A stretch of DNA of 7,817 nucleotides, taken from assembly GCA_029263275.1 (NCBI GenBank), contig JAJCXU010000152.1, positions 1 to 7,817 of the forward strand, in the 5' to 3' direction. The notes under the pieces are model-generated. The model saw only the letters and a list, made by a program, of their open reading frames with translations. It was not told where the DNA came from and made no database searches. Numbering within the stretch: the first letter of the stretch is position 1; each line of letters begins with the position of its first letter. This document shows, piece after piece, positions 1 through 5,811 of the stretch. The translations under genes were made by a program, and so were the position numbers. Source of the stretch: Ilumatobacter sp. (GTDB taxonomy: Bacteria > Actinomycetota > Acidimicrobiia > Acidimicrobiales > Ilumatobacteraceae).

Positions 1-464
1 TCGGCGCCGACCCGAAGGGCCTGGTTGAACACATCCCGATCGAGGGTGGCCCAAGTCTGTCGGTGTACACGTCGGGTTCGGTACCTGCCAATCCGAGCGA
101 GTTGTTGAGCGCCCGTCGGACTCGTGCATTGTTCAACGAGATGGCGAAGCACTATGAATATGTCATCGTCGACTCGGCGCCAATCCTGCCCGTGTCTGAT
201 TCGGTGGCGTTGTCGGGAGCGGTCGACGGTGTGCTCATCGTGGCGCATGCCGGCCTCGTCACGGAGTCCAACGTCACCGAAGCCGCCGAGCGACTGGACC
301 GAGTGACCGCTCCGGTGGTCGGCGTCGTGTTGAACCGCGCTGCGAAGACTGCAAGAACCGAGTACAGGTATGGCGGATATTCGACCGTCGCGCCCGTGGC
401 CTCAGACACCCAGCGGAGTGATCAGCCCGCCCCCACTCCGATCGCTACGCCAGCTGAAGCATGA
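1..464 (+). CDS. BY-kinase / CpsD-CapB-like polysaccharide biosynthesis ATPase, C-terminal part (5' truncated)
   Basis: The open frame runs in from the left edge (first whole codon at 3) and ends at the TGA at 462-464, so only about 153 C-terminal residues are seen. What shows the family: a hydrophobic strand ending in an Asp, YVIVDSAPIL (Asp codon 171-173), is the Walker B motif of the MinD/BY-kinase fold; NPSELL near codon 93 is typical of Wzc/CpsD/CapB kinases; and the VVGVVLNR strand near the end is also typical. The Walker A and A' motifs must lie upstream of the window. The tail holds a small Tyr cluster (EYRYGGYS) followed by a Pro/Ala/Thr-rich end; Tyr clusters in this place are autophosphorylation sites in the family. 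These proteins act at the membrane to control chain length and export of capsule or exopolysaccharide. The GTG at 63 is probably internal, because kinase-like sequence continues upstream of it. The stop overlaps the next start by ATGA, so the two genes are probably translationally coupled. Confidence 0.85.
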   Translation, partial: GADPKGLVEHIPIEGGPSLSVYTSGSVPANPSELLSARRTRALFNEMAKHYEYVIVDSAPILPVSDSVALSGAVDGVLIVAHAGLVTESNVTEAAERLDRVTAPVVGVVLNRAAKTARTEYRYGGYSTVAPVASDTQRSDQPAPTPIATPAEA

Positions 465-2680
465 ATCAACGCTTCATTCGGCGCAACCGCGTCGATGAAC
501 GACTTGCGGTGTGTATTGCTGTCGGCGCAGGAGTCTCCGCCACGCTTGCCGGCGCATCGCCGACTGGGCGCACAATCATCGACATTCTGCTGGTCGTCCT
601 CGTCGTTGGTGCAGTGGTGTGGGCATCGGCTTCGGCGCCCTGGTGGGTCGTCGCAGGGTCGTCTGGAATTGCTGCAGCCGTGGCATTCGAACCACTCGGC
701 GCAGCGATGGCCGGGCTTGGCTTCTTGGCTGGGCTTGACGTCGGCATTCGGCGCAGCGACCAAACGGTGGTGCGCTCGATGGTCGGTGGAGTCGCTGTCA
801 ACATCTTGATTCGGTCCGAACTCGACGTTTTCTTCGGACTCTCGGCAATCGTCGGGTTCTCGGTCTGCGCAGCGGTGTTCGTGCTCGGAGTGCTACGACG
901 TCCATCGAGCGTCCGACGCTCGGCAGGGTTCGCCGTCGCCGGAGTTGGGTGCTTGCTCATTGCCGGCTCGATCTCGGTCGGTCTGGCCGCGGTCAGTGCG
1001 CGCCCTGACATCACCTCGGGAGCCAGAGTGGCACGGCAAGGCGTGGGAGCACTCAACACGGGTGACTACGAGGCTGCTGCGGAGTTCTTCGAACAGGCGT
1101 CAGCATCCTTCGGCTCAGCGGATCGTCAGCTGGGCGGCGTATTGGCTGTTCCCGGCCGATTCGTCCCCGGCCTGTCGCAGAACGTATCGGCAGCCGCAAC
1201 GCTGTCCGCAGCTGCGGCCGATGCGACGGCGGAGGCAGCAGGGGCCTTGCGGCAAGTTGATGTCTCAGAACTCTCCGTGACCGGCGGGCAGATCGACCTT
1301 GGGGCGGTTCGCGGTGTCGAGGCACCCCTTCGTCGTGTCCAGGCCGCGCTGATCGCGCTGCGCGTCGAGGTCGATCATGTCGCATCGCCGTGGCTCATCG
1401 GGCGCGTGCGGGATGAGTTGATCGAACTCGATGATGAGTTCAGGGCGAACGAGCCAAGACTGGTCAATGCCATCGACGCGGTCCGGCTCGCCCCACGGAT
1501 GCTCGGGGACGAAGGGCTGCGCCGGTACCTACTGTTGTTCACATCGCCGGCAGAGGCGCGCGGACTTGGCGGCTTCGTCGGAAGTTTCGCCGTCCTCGAA
1601 GCCGAGCAGGGTCGATTGCGGGTCACGGACTTCGGCCGAACAGCTCTCTTGAACTCGGCGTTCCACCTGACGGACTGCTCCACATGTCCGGAGGAACTGC
1701 TCCAGCACTATGGCAAGTTCGGGTTCACCGCGGCGACCGGCGGAGCCGTCGGGAGCACTCTTGCTTCGAACGTGACAATGTCGGCGAACTTCCCCGAAAC
1801 TGCTGAGGCCATCGACATCATTTATCCGCAGGGGCGCGGTGAGCAACTCGATGGCGTGGTCGTCTTGGATCCCCACGTGGTCCAGGCATTGATGACGTAC
1901 TCGGGACCGATCGCGGTTCCGACATTCGAGACCGTGGTCGGGCCGGACGATGCCGCGGAGTTCATCATGCGAGATCAATACGTGCTCTCCGGTGAGAGCA
2001 ACGCGGACCGCATCGACGCGCTGGATTCGCTTGGAACGGGTGCCATTGCCGCGGTGCTCGCCGGTGCACTCCCGGATCCCACCGTGGTCGCTCGCGACCT
2101 TGGACCCCTGGTCGCCGAGCGGCGTCTGCTGATGTGGACCGACGACCCTGAAGAGCAAACGATGCTCGACAATGTCGGGATGTTGGGGTCGCTTCCGGAG
2201 ATCGACCCCGACGACGGCGGATTCTCTGTGTCCGTGACAAACGGGAGCGGGAACAAGATTGACGTCTTTCTTGAACGAGCTGTCGACGTCCAGGTCGCCG
2301 TCACTCCGCATGGAACCAGGAGCCTGGTCGCCGACGTGACGCTGACGAACAACGCCCCCGCGGCCGGCCTGCCGGACTATGTCATCGGAAATCTGATCGA
2401 CGAACCCGACGGCTTCTCCCGTCTCTACGTGACGTTCTACGGCCCCACACGCATGGCCAGTGCGACGGCAGACGGCGAGGAGATTGGGTTTGAAACCTGG
2501 CCGGCAGCAGGGTGGATGACGTATTCGCGCTATGTGGACCTCACTTCGGGAGAGTCGGCATCGTTCCATTTGGAGTTCGCATTGGACGGATTGACGACTG
2601 AGCAACTCGGCCGCGACCCGGCTGATCTCACGTTCTCACCGACAGTGTGGGAACAACCACTCGCCGATCGCACGCCCTGA
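461..2680 (+). CDS. DUF4012 domain membrane protein, cell-surface polysaccharide context
   Basis: This 739-residue protein starts at the ATG at 461, inside the stop of the kinase gene. The N-terminus is basic. Hydrophobic segments follow at about residues 15-33, 38-58, 61-92, 107-117, 122-145 and 156-180, giving a multi-pass membrane part. The rest (about 181-739) is probably outside the membrane: an Ala-rich helical stretch (190-345) including a TPR-like GDYEAAAEFFEQA, then the DUF4012 core (about 350-510) with RRYLLLFTSPAEARGLGGF, NFPETAEAIDIIYP and DGVVVLDPHVVQALM, then a beta-rich C-terminal part (585-725). A Cys pair (406, 409) lies within the core. The biochemical role of DUF4012 is not established; such proteins often occur beside exopolysaccharide genes in actinobacteria. 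The coupling to a BY-kinase supports a role in polysaccharide assembly, export or attachment, which is inference. Family assignment is firm; function is open. Confidence 0.85.
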   Translation: MNQRFIRRNRVDERLAVCIAVGAGVSATLAGASPTGRTIIDILLVVLVVGAVVWASASAPWWVVAGSSGIAAAVAFEPLGAAMAGLGFLAGLDVGIRRSDQTVVRSMVGGVAVNILIRSELDVFFGLSAIVGFSVCAAVFVLGVLRRPSSVRRSAGFAVAGVGCLLIAGSISVGLAAVSARPDITSGARVARQGVGALNTGDYEAAAEFFEQASASFGSADRQLGGVLAVPGRFVPGLSQNVSAAATLSAAAADATAEAAGALRQVDVSELSVTGGQIDLGAVRGVEAPLRRVQAALIALRVEVDHVASPWLIGRVRDELIELDDEFRANEPRLVNAIDAVRLAPRMLGDEGLRRYLLLFTSPAEARGLGGFVGSFAVLEAEQGRLRVTDFGRTALLNSAFHLTDCSTCPEELLQHYGKFGFTAATGGAVGSTLASNVTMSANFPETAEAIDIIYPQGRGEQLDGVVVLDPHVVQALMTYSGPIAVPTFETVVGPDDAAEFIMRDQYVLSGESNADRIDALDSLGTGAIAAVLAGALPDPTVVARDLGPLVAERRLLMWTDDPEEQTMLDNVGMLGSLPEIDPDDGGFSVSVTNGSGNKIDVFLERAVDVQVAVTPHGTRSLVADVTLTNNAPAAGLPDYVIGNLIDEPDGFSRLYVTFYGPTRMASATADGEEIGFETWPAAGWMTYSRYVDLTSGESASFHLEFALDGLTTEQLGRDPADLTFSPTVWEQPLADRTP

Positions 2681-2749
2681 CCAGGAGATTCTCACCGATT
2701 TGGGTGTTGCTCGTGATGACAGGACTGGCCCGGATGAAGCTGTTTGGGG

Positions 2750-2778
2750 TGGACTTCGGGGGCCGTTTGCGATAGCTT
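2750..2778 (+). promoter_or_regulatory. Candidate sigma70-type promoter of the LPXTG protein gene
   Basis: TGGACT (2750-2755) resembles a -35 box (4 of 6 match TTGACA). It is 17 nt upstream of TAGCTT (2773-2778), which fits the actinobacterial TANNNT -10 pattern. Transcription would start near 2785 and leave a leader of about 25 nt containing the Shine-Dalgarno sequence. The 129-bp gap after the DUF4012 gene supports an independent promoter. Judged by pattern only. Confidence 0.4.
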
Positions 2779-2796
2779 GCTGGGTGTTCGTACTAC

Positions 2797-2803
2797 GGAA
2801 GGA
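2797..2803 (+). promoter_or_regulatory. Strong Shine-Dalgarno site of the LPXTG protein gene
   Basis: GGAAGGA lies 6 nt before the ATG at 2810 and is the clearest ribosome binding site in the window. It decides the start: the upstream in-frame TTG at 2744 has no comparable site and would place extra residues before a good signal peptide. Confidence 0.75.
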
Positions 2804-2809
2804 ATCTCG

Positions 2810-3286
2810 ATGAAGAAGATCTTGCTTGCCATGGCTGCTACCGCTGTTGCCGTACTTGGTTTTGGGCAGATGGCTCACGCTGCTGACGGGGCTACGTACC
2901 CACCCGGAGCCACGGCTCCAGTGATCGCCCCGGCCTCGCCGGCTCCCGGCGCCACCTTCACGGTCACCGTGGATTGCGCACCTGACGGCGCCGCCGTCGC
3001 TGTTGTGTTCAACGGCGCCACCACCAACGCAAACTGCACCGGCGGCAAGGCAACGGTCTCGCTGACCGCTCCCGCAACCGCTGGCGATTACCCAGGCACC
3101 TACACCGGTGCGGGCGCTGGCTCGTTCACCGTCACGGTCGCTGCTCCGGCAACGCCTCCCGGCGGACTCCCGGCAACGGGTTCCAACGGAACCAGCACGA
3201 TGACGATCATCGCTCTCGGCCTCTTCGCCGTCGGCGCTGGACTCTTCGGTGTGTCGCAAGTGCGCCGCCGCAGCGTCACTGCCTGA
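2810..3286 (+). CDS. Small secreted LPXTG cell-wall-anchored surface protein
   Basis: The 158-residue product has every part of a sortase substrate. Residues 1-24 form a signal peptide (MKK, a hydrophobic core, probable cleavage after MAHA). Residues 25-118 form a Pro/Ala/Thr/Val-rich exported domain with beta-sandwich-like strands (FTVTVDC, GKATVSL, GSFTVTVAA) and two Cys (56, 76) that could make one disulphide. Then come LPATG at 120-124, a membrane helix at about 131-149 and a positive tail (RRR, 152-154). By family knowledge a sortase would cut between Thr and Gly of LPATG and join the protein to the cell wall; no sortase gene is in the window. The exported part looks like a single Ig-like or adhesin-type repeat, but no specific family is recognised. 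The strong Shine-Dalgarno and terminator suggest good expression as a single-gene unit. It may be a structural surface protein linked to the polysaccharide genes upstream, which is inference. Confidence 0.85.
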   Translation: MKKILLAMAATAVAVLGFGQMAHAADGATYPPGATAPVIAPASPAPGATFTVTVDCAPDGAAVAVVFNGATTNANCTGGKATVSLTAPATAGDYPGTYTGAGAGSFTVTVAAPATPPGGLPATGSNGTSTMTIIALGLFAVGAGLFGVSQVRRRSVTA

Positions 3287-3311
3287 ACTGAACAACTGAT
3301 ACTTCCGTAAG

Positions 3312-3351
3312 GAAGAGCGTCGCCCTCCGGGGCGGCGCTCTTCTGCATTTT
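3312..3351 (+). terminator. Intrinsic terminator after the LPXTG protein gene
   Basis: The 5' arm 3312-3325 pairs with the 3' arm 3330-3343 (14 pairs, one of them G-T) around a TCCG loop, and ATTTT follows at 3347-3351. The T run is short and offset by a few bases, but the GC-rich stem is strong. It lies 26 nt after the stop. The stem could also act on leftward transcription from the nuclease gene, though the T-run on that side is poor. Confidence 0.8.
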
Positions 3352-3361
3352 CGGGCAGCTG

Positions 3362-3479
3362 TTCGTGTGAGCACTTGGTCTGTCGGACGGAGCTTGTCCT
3401 CACGCGAAGGGTTGGCCGCTGGTTTCGTGTGAGCACATGGTCTGTCGGGCGGAGCTTGTGCTCACGCGAAGGGTGGACC
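3362..3479. repeat. Two tandem REP-like palindromic repeat units (62-bp period)
   Basis: Unit 1 (3362-3417) and unit 2 (3424-3479) match at about 51 of 56 positions. Each is an imperfect palindrome. In unit 2 the arm at 3424-3437 (TTCGTGTGAGCACA) pairs with 3457-3470 (TGTGCTCACGCGAA) over 14 positions with one G-T pair, around a 19-nt loop. Unit 1 has 11 of 13 pairs. They fill the gap between the terminator and the end of the leftward nuclease gene; unit 2 stops 5 nt from that stop codon. Size, palindromy and placement between convergent genes are those of REP/REPIN-type extragenic elements. Whether the family is dispersed in the genome cannot be seen here. Confidence 0.75.
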
Positions 3480-3484
3480 CGCGT

Positions 3485-4438
3485 TCAGGGGTTGTCGAAG
3501 GTGGCCATGTGGGCTTGGCCTTCGGTGCATGATTCGGCGAGTGGGCACCAGCGACAGCTGCTGCCGGGCCGCTTGATCGGCGGCCTGCCTTCACTGCCAA
3601 GCTCAACCATGGCATTGATGCCATCGAGCGTGCGGCGTACCGCGGTGCGCAGCAGTCGCTCGCTCACGTCTTCGGTCTGCGCCTCGCCGGCATCGAGGTA
3701 GAACGTGGCCAGCTTGCGCGGCGGGACACCTCGTACGAGGGTCTCGACCAGTGCGTAGAACCCAAGATCCTGGCGATGCCGCGGACCCACTCGGCCGGTC
3801 TTCAAGTCGATGATCACCTTGCGGCTCTCGTGGCCTGCAGGGCGGCCGATCATCAGGTCGACTCGGGCCCGCAACAGGATCGGCCCAGATACCGGCCACT
3901 GGACGGCTGCCTCGGTGACCGGGTTGGCACGCCGGTCGAGCGGCGGGAAACTCTCGACGAACTTCGTCACCCGCTCCGTCGACAGGCCGCGCACGTCGGC
4001 TTCGTCGCCCTTGCCGAGCGTGGCGATCCACATCCCGATGCCGCGGTCTTCGTCGGAGAGTCGCGCCATCGCCTCGTCGACCAGATCGGTGGGGGAGGGC
4101 TCGCCGCGCCAACCGAGCAGCAGCTGGATCGCGCGGTGAGCGATCTGGCCCTTTGCGGATGCCGGTGTCCACTCGAACTCGTCCGGCGCGAGGAAGTGTG
4201 CCTCGCAGTCGAGCACCGAGGCAATGCGGTGCTTGGTGACGAAGAGGTCTTGGCCGTCGTCGAGTCGTTCGGCAAAGTGGTCGAGCGCGACGCGCATCTC
4301 GGTCCGGATGTCGGCAACCAGATCTTCGTCGAACACCAGCGGCTCGCCACTGCGCCGCAAAGCCTCGAGTGTCTTGCGTTGAATCGGCGTGAGCGCAGCC
4401 AGCGGATCGATGTTGGCTGCCTCGTCCACCTCGCTCAC
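3485..4438 (-). CDS. RecB/Cas4-like PD-(D/E)XK nuclease with probable 4Fe-4S cluster
   Basis: The 317-residue protein starts at the GTG at 4438 (leftward). Nuclease motifs appear in RecB-family order: GQIAHRAIQ with His101; RARVDLMIG with Asp194; KVIIDLKTG with Asp211 and Lys213 (the DXK core); and RQDLGFYAL with Tyr228. The usual QxxxY motif is altered: the Gln is one residue too early and Asp224 takes its place. The C-terminal CRWCPLAESC gives Cys295, Cys298 and Cys304 (C-x2-C-x5-C), and Cys78 in SVLDCEAHF matches the distant first Cys of the AddB/Cas4-type iron-sulphur cluster. The protein should therefore bind and cut or trim DNA ends, probably single-stranded, in repair or recombination. 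It stands alone: no helicase or Cas1/Cas2 is beside it, so a CRISPR role is not supported. It diverges from the LytR_C genes. Confidence 0.85.
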   Translation of the reverse strand: MSEVDEAANIDPLAALTPIQRKTLEALRRSGEPLVFDEDLVADIRTEMRVALDHFAERLDDGQDLFVTKHRIASVLDCEAHFLAPDEFEWTPASAKGQIAHRAIQLLLGWRGEPSPTDLVDEAMARLSDEDRGIGMWIATLGKGDEADVRGLSTERVTKFVESFPPLDRRANPVTEAAVQWPVSGPILLRARVDLMIGRPAGHESRKVIIDLKTGRVGPRHRQDLGFYALVETLVRGVPPRKLATFYLDAGEAQTEDVSERLLRTAVRRTLDGINAMVELGSEGRPPIKRPGSSCRWCPLAESCTEGQAHMATFDNP

Positions 4439-4446
4439 GATGTCGA

Positions 4447-4452
4447 ACTGTA
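4447..4452 (-). promoter_or_regulatory. Candidate -10 box of the nuclease gene (leaderless-type)
   Basis: On the minus strand TACAGT lies 8 nt upstream of the GTG start. This spacing puts transcription start at or next to the start codon, as in the leaderless genes common in actinobacteria. No Shine-Dalgarno or convincing -35 box is visible. Confidence 0.4.
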
Positions 4453-4531
4453 CCTACCGGCGTTGAGGCGCCGCGTCGTGGTCGTCTGACGAATAGTTGG
4501 CAGAGGTCCGGCAGAGCCTCGGCCCGGTGGG

Positions 4532-4537
4532 TAGCCT
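4532..4537 (+). promoter_or_regulatory. Candidate -10 box of the first LytR_C gene (leaderless-type)
   Basis: TAGCCT lies 9 nt upstream of the ATG at 4547, and there is no Shine-Dalgarno sequence between. AGCCTCGG occurs twice here (4515-4522 and 4533-4540), and GGTCCG (4505-4510) and CGGACC (4538-4543) form an inverted pair around the box; either could be a regulator site, but both may be chance in GC-rich DNA. Confidence 0.4.
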
Positions 4538-4546
4538 CGGACCCGC

Positions 4547-5143
4547 ATGAAGAACCAGTGGATGGCCTACGTGATTGTCGCAGTGATCAGTGCGCTCGCG
4601 GGCGTTGCGATCGCCGGTCCGCCGAACAACGTGGGCACCGATGCCACCATCATCGTGCCCGAGTCCATCGCCTCGACGACGACGGTCGCTCCGGTGGCCA
4701 CCGCTGCTCCGAGCACCACGGTTGCCGCCGAGCCGGATGCCGAACTGGATGCAGAGCCAGACGTGGCTGAGGAGCCGGACGAGAACGCGACAACAACCAC
4801 CGAACCGGCTGCGACCACGACGACCACCGAGGTCGACACGCTCGTTGCGCCCGCTGACCTGATTGTCGTGTCCGTCAACGGCGCAGGCACGGCTGGTCTC
4901 GCTACCCGTGTTCGCAACGAACTGCGCGACGCCGGCTACACCGCAACCCGCGCTACCGACGGCACCACCTTCGTTGACGACACGGTCGTCTACTTCTTCC
5001 CGCTGTTCGAGCGTGAGGCAGCGCTCGTCGCTGAACAGCTCGGTCTGGACCCAGCAGATGTGCAGGCGATCGAGTTCGCGCCCCAGTTCGGTCAGATCGA
5101 CGGCGACCAGGTCGCTGTCTACATCGGCCGCGACCGTTCCTGA
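4547..5143 (+). CDS. Membrane-anchored LytR_C domain protein (first of two tandem paralogues)
   Basis: The 198-residue protein has a single N-terminal hydrophobic segment (about residues 6-24), which is a membrane anchor or signal sequence. A linker rich in Thr, Ala and acidic residues follows (about 40-97, with TTTTE runs). The C-terminal domain (about 104-195) has the LytR_C pattern: LIVVSVNGAGTAGLATRV, then a Gly-Tyr turn (GYTATRA), then TVVYFFP, then an AALVAEQLGL helix and a closing VAVYIGRD strand. In known proteins LytR_C sits after the LCP (LytR-CpsA-Psr) catalytic domain that attaches polymers to peptidoglycan. No LCP domain is present here, so this is a stand-alone LytR_C protein, probably outside the membrane, perhaps binding wall polymers or a partner (inference). 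It is followed after 55 bp by a paralogue of the same plan. Confidence 0.8.
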   Translation: MKNQWMAYVIVAVISALAGVAIAGPPNNVGTDATIIVPESIASTTTVAPVATAAPSTTVAAEPDAELDAEPDVAEEPDENATTTTEPAATTTTTEVDTLVAPADLIVVSVNGAGTAGLATRVRNELRDAGYTATRATDGTTFVDDTVVYFFPLFEREAALVAEQLGLDPADVQAIEFAPQFGQIDGDQVAVYIGRDRS

Positions 5144-5198
5144 AGCCGATCGACGGATCGCACGCGCGACCTTCGTCTGATTCGAACGTCCCTTCCCC

Positions 5199-5729
5199 GT
5201 GAGCCGCAGCACGATCATCAACGCCGTCGTCGCCGGTCTGATCGTGGCGATCATCGCTGTAGTCTTCGTACTCGAGAGTCGGGGCGAGGGAACGCCGGCC
5301 ACCACGACCACGAGTTCCACCACGACCACGGTCGCGCCGGCCACCTCGACCACGACCACCACCTCGACGTCGACGACCACCACCACGGTGGCGACCACGA
5401 CAACCACCACGATCGAACCCCTCGAACTCGAAGTGCCGTTTCCTCGAGAGCTCTATTCGGTGGTGGTGGTGAACGGGTCGACCGTGGGGGAGCGGCTGGG
5501 GCCGACCGTCGACCAGTTGACCGACCTCGGCTACACCAAGGCGCGCGGCCTCGTCGGTGCCGTCCGCACGACCAACACGGTGATCTACTACGTCGAGACC
5601 GCCCCTGGGGCCGCCGACCGATTGCGTACCGATCTCGGCCTCGACGTCGAGATCTTGCCGCTCGGCGAAGCGCCGCCAGTCGCTGGTCGCAATGACGCAC
5701 AGCTGATCCTGTACCTCGGCGGCAGCTGA
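5199..5729 (+). CDS. Membrane-anchored LytR_C domain protein with poly-Thr linker (second paralogue)
   Basis: The 176-residue product begins at the GTG at 5199; the next residues form a clear membrane segment (about 6-25, INAVVAGLIVAIIAVVFVL), which supports this start. Residues 34-72 are almost only Thr and Ser (runs of 4-6 Thr), an extended and possibly glycosylated spacer. The C-terminal LytR_C domain (about 84-174) shows YSVVVVNGSTVGERLGP, LTDLGYTKARGLVG, TNTVIYYVE, a GAADRLRTDLGL helix and AQLILYLGG. It shares this plan with the gene 55 bp upstream, and the two probably form one operon from tandem duplication with divergence. No Shine-Dalgarno is seen before the GTG. As with its neighbour, the LCP catalytic domain is absent, so a binding or structural role in the wall is more likely than ligation. 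Confidence 0.8.
   Translation: MSRSTIINAVVAGLIVAIIAVVFVLESRGEGTPATTTTSSTTTTVAPATSTTTTTSTSTTTTTVATTTTTTIEPLELEVPFPRELYSVVVVNGSTVGERLGPTVDQLTDLGYTKARGLVGAVRTTNTVIYYVETAPGAADRLRTDLGLDVEILPLGEAPPVAGRNDAQLILYLGGS
5298..5412 (+). repeat. Low-complexity ACC/ACG triplet tract coding poly-Thr
   Basis: The tract consists mainly of ACC, ACG and ACA Thr codons with scattered TCG/TCC/AGT Ser and a few Val/Ala codons. It encodes the linker of the second LytR_C protein. Such triplet runs can change length by slippage without breaking the frame. Confidence 0.7.
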
Positions 5730-5757
5730 CGGGCCGTCCGCCTGACCATCGAGGTCA
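5728..5757 (+). other. Two small dyads after the second LytR_C gene (weak terminator or operator)
   Basis: GACGG-G-CCGTC (5728-5738) overlaps the stop codon, and TGACC-ATCGA-GGTCA (5743-5757) follows at once. Neither has a T run, so a typical intrinsic terminator is not supported. They may be a weak terminator or a binding site for the gene downstream, or chance. Confidence 0.25.
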
Positions 5758-5799
5758 AGCGAACTCCGACGTCCTGCCAACTCTGTGAGCGCGCATCGT

Positions 5800-5805
5800 C
5801 ATAGT
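5800..5805 (+). promoter_or_regulatory. Candidate -10 box of the 107-residue protein gene (leaderless-type)
   Basis: CATAGT lies 6 nt upstream of the ATG at 5812. The purine-rich GAAGG (5806-5810) between them is too close to the start to work as a normal Shine-Dalgarno, which favours a leaderless mRNA. Confidence 0.35.
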
Positions 5806-5811
5806 GAAGGT

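Noticed and set aside
63..65. GTG at 63 as the start of the first gene
   Set aside because: The kinase-like frame continues to the left edge of the window, and a start here would lack the nucleotide-binding half.
1529..2605. Long 358-codon open frame on the minus strand
   Set aside because: Lies opposite the DUF4012 gene, is rich in Arg/His/Cys with no family character, and is a GC-driven shadow.
2744..2746. TTG at 2744 as start of the LPXTG protein
   Set aside because: It falls on the likely promoter and has no ribosome binding site; ATG at 2810 has a strong one and gives a proper signal peptide.
2636..3436. 266-codon open frame on the minus strand across the LPXTG gene
   Set aside because: Covers the promoter, gene, terminator and a REP-like unit of a well-supported plus-strand gene; low-complexity Arg/Ser/Gly product.
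3362..3479. Possible CRISPR array
   Set aside because: Only two units, each itself a long palindrome with nearly no unique spacer between them; no Cas1/Cas2 nearby. The Cas4-like nuclease next door is not enough.
3776..4489. 237-codon open frame on the plus strand
   Set aside because: Antisense to the nuclease whose catalytic and Cys motifs are clear; the product has no recognisable domain.
4454..5410. 318-codon minus-strand open frame with poly-Val start
   Set aside because: The Val runs are the reverse of Thr codons in the LytR_C linker; the rest is antisense to both LytR_C genes.
4953..5780. 275-codon minus-strand open frame, Gly/Arg-rich
   Set aside because: Antisense shadow of the second LytR_C gene and its Thr tract.
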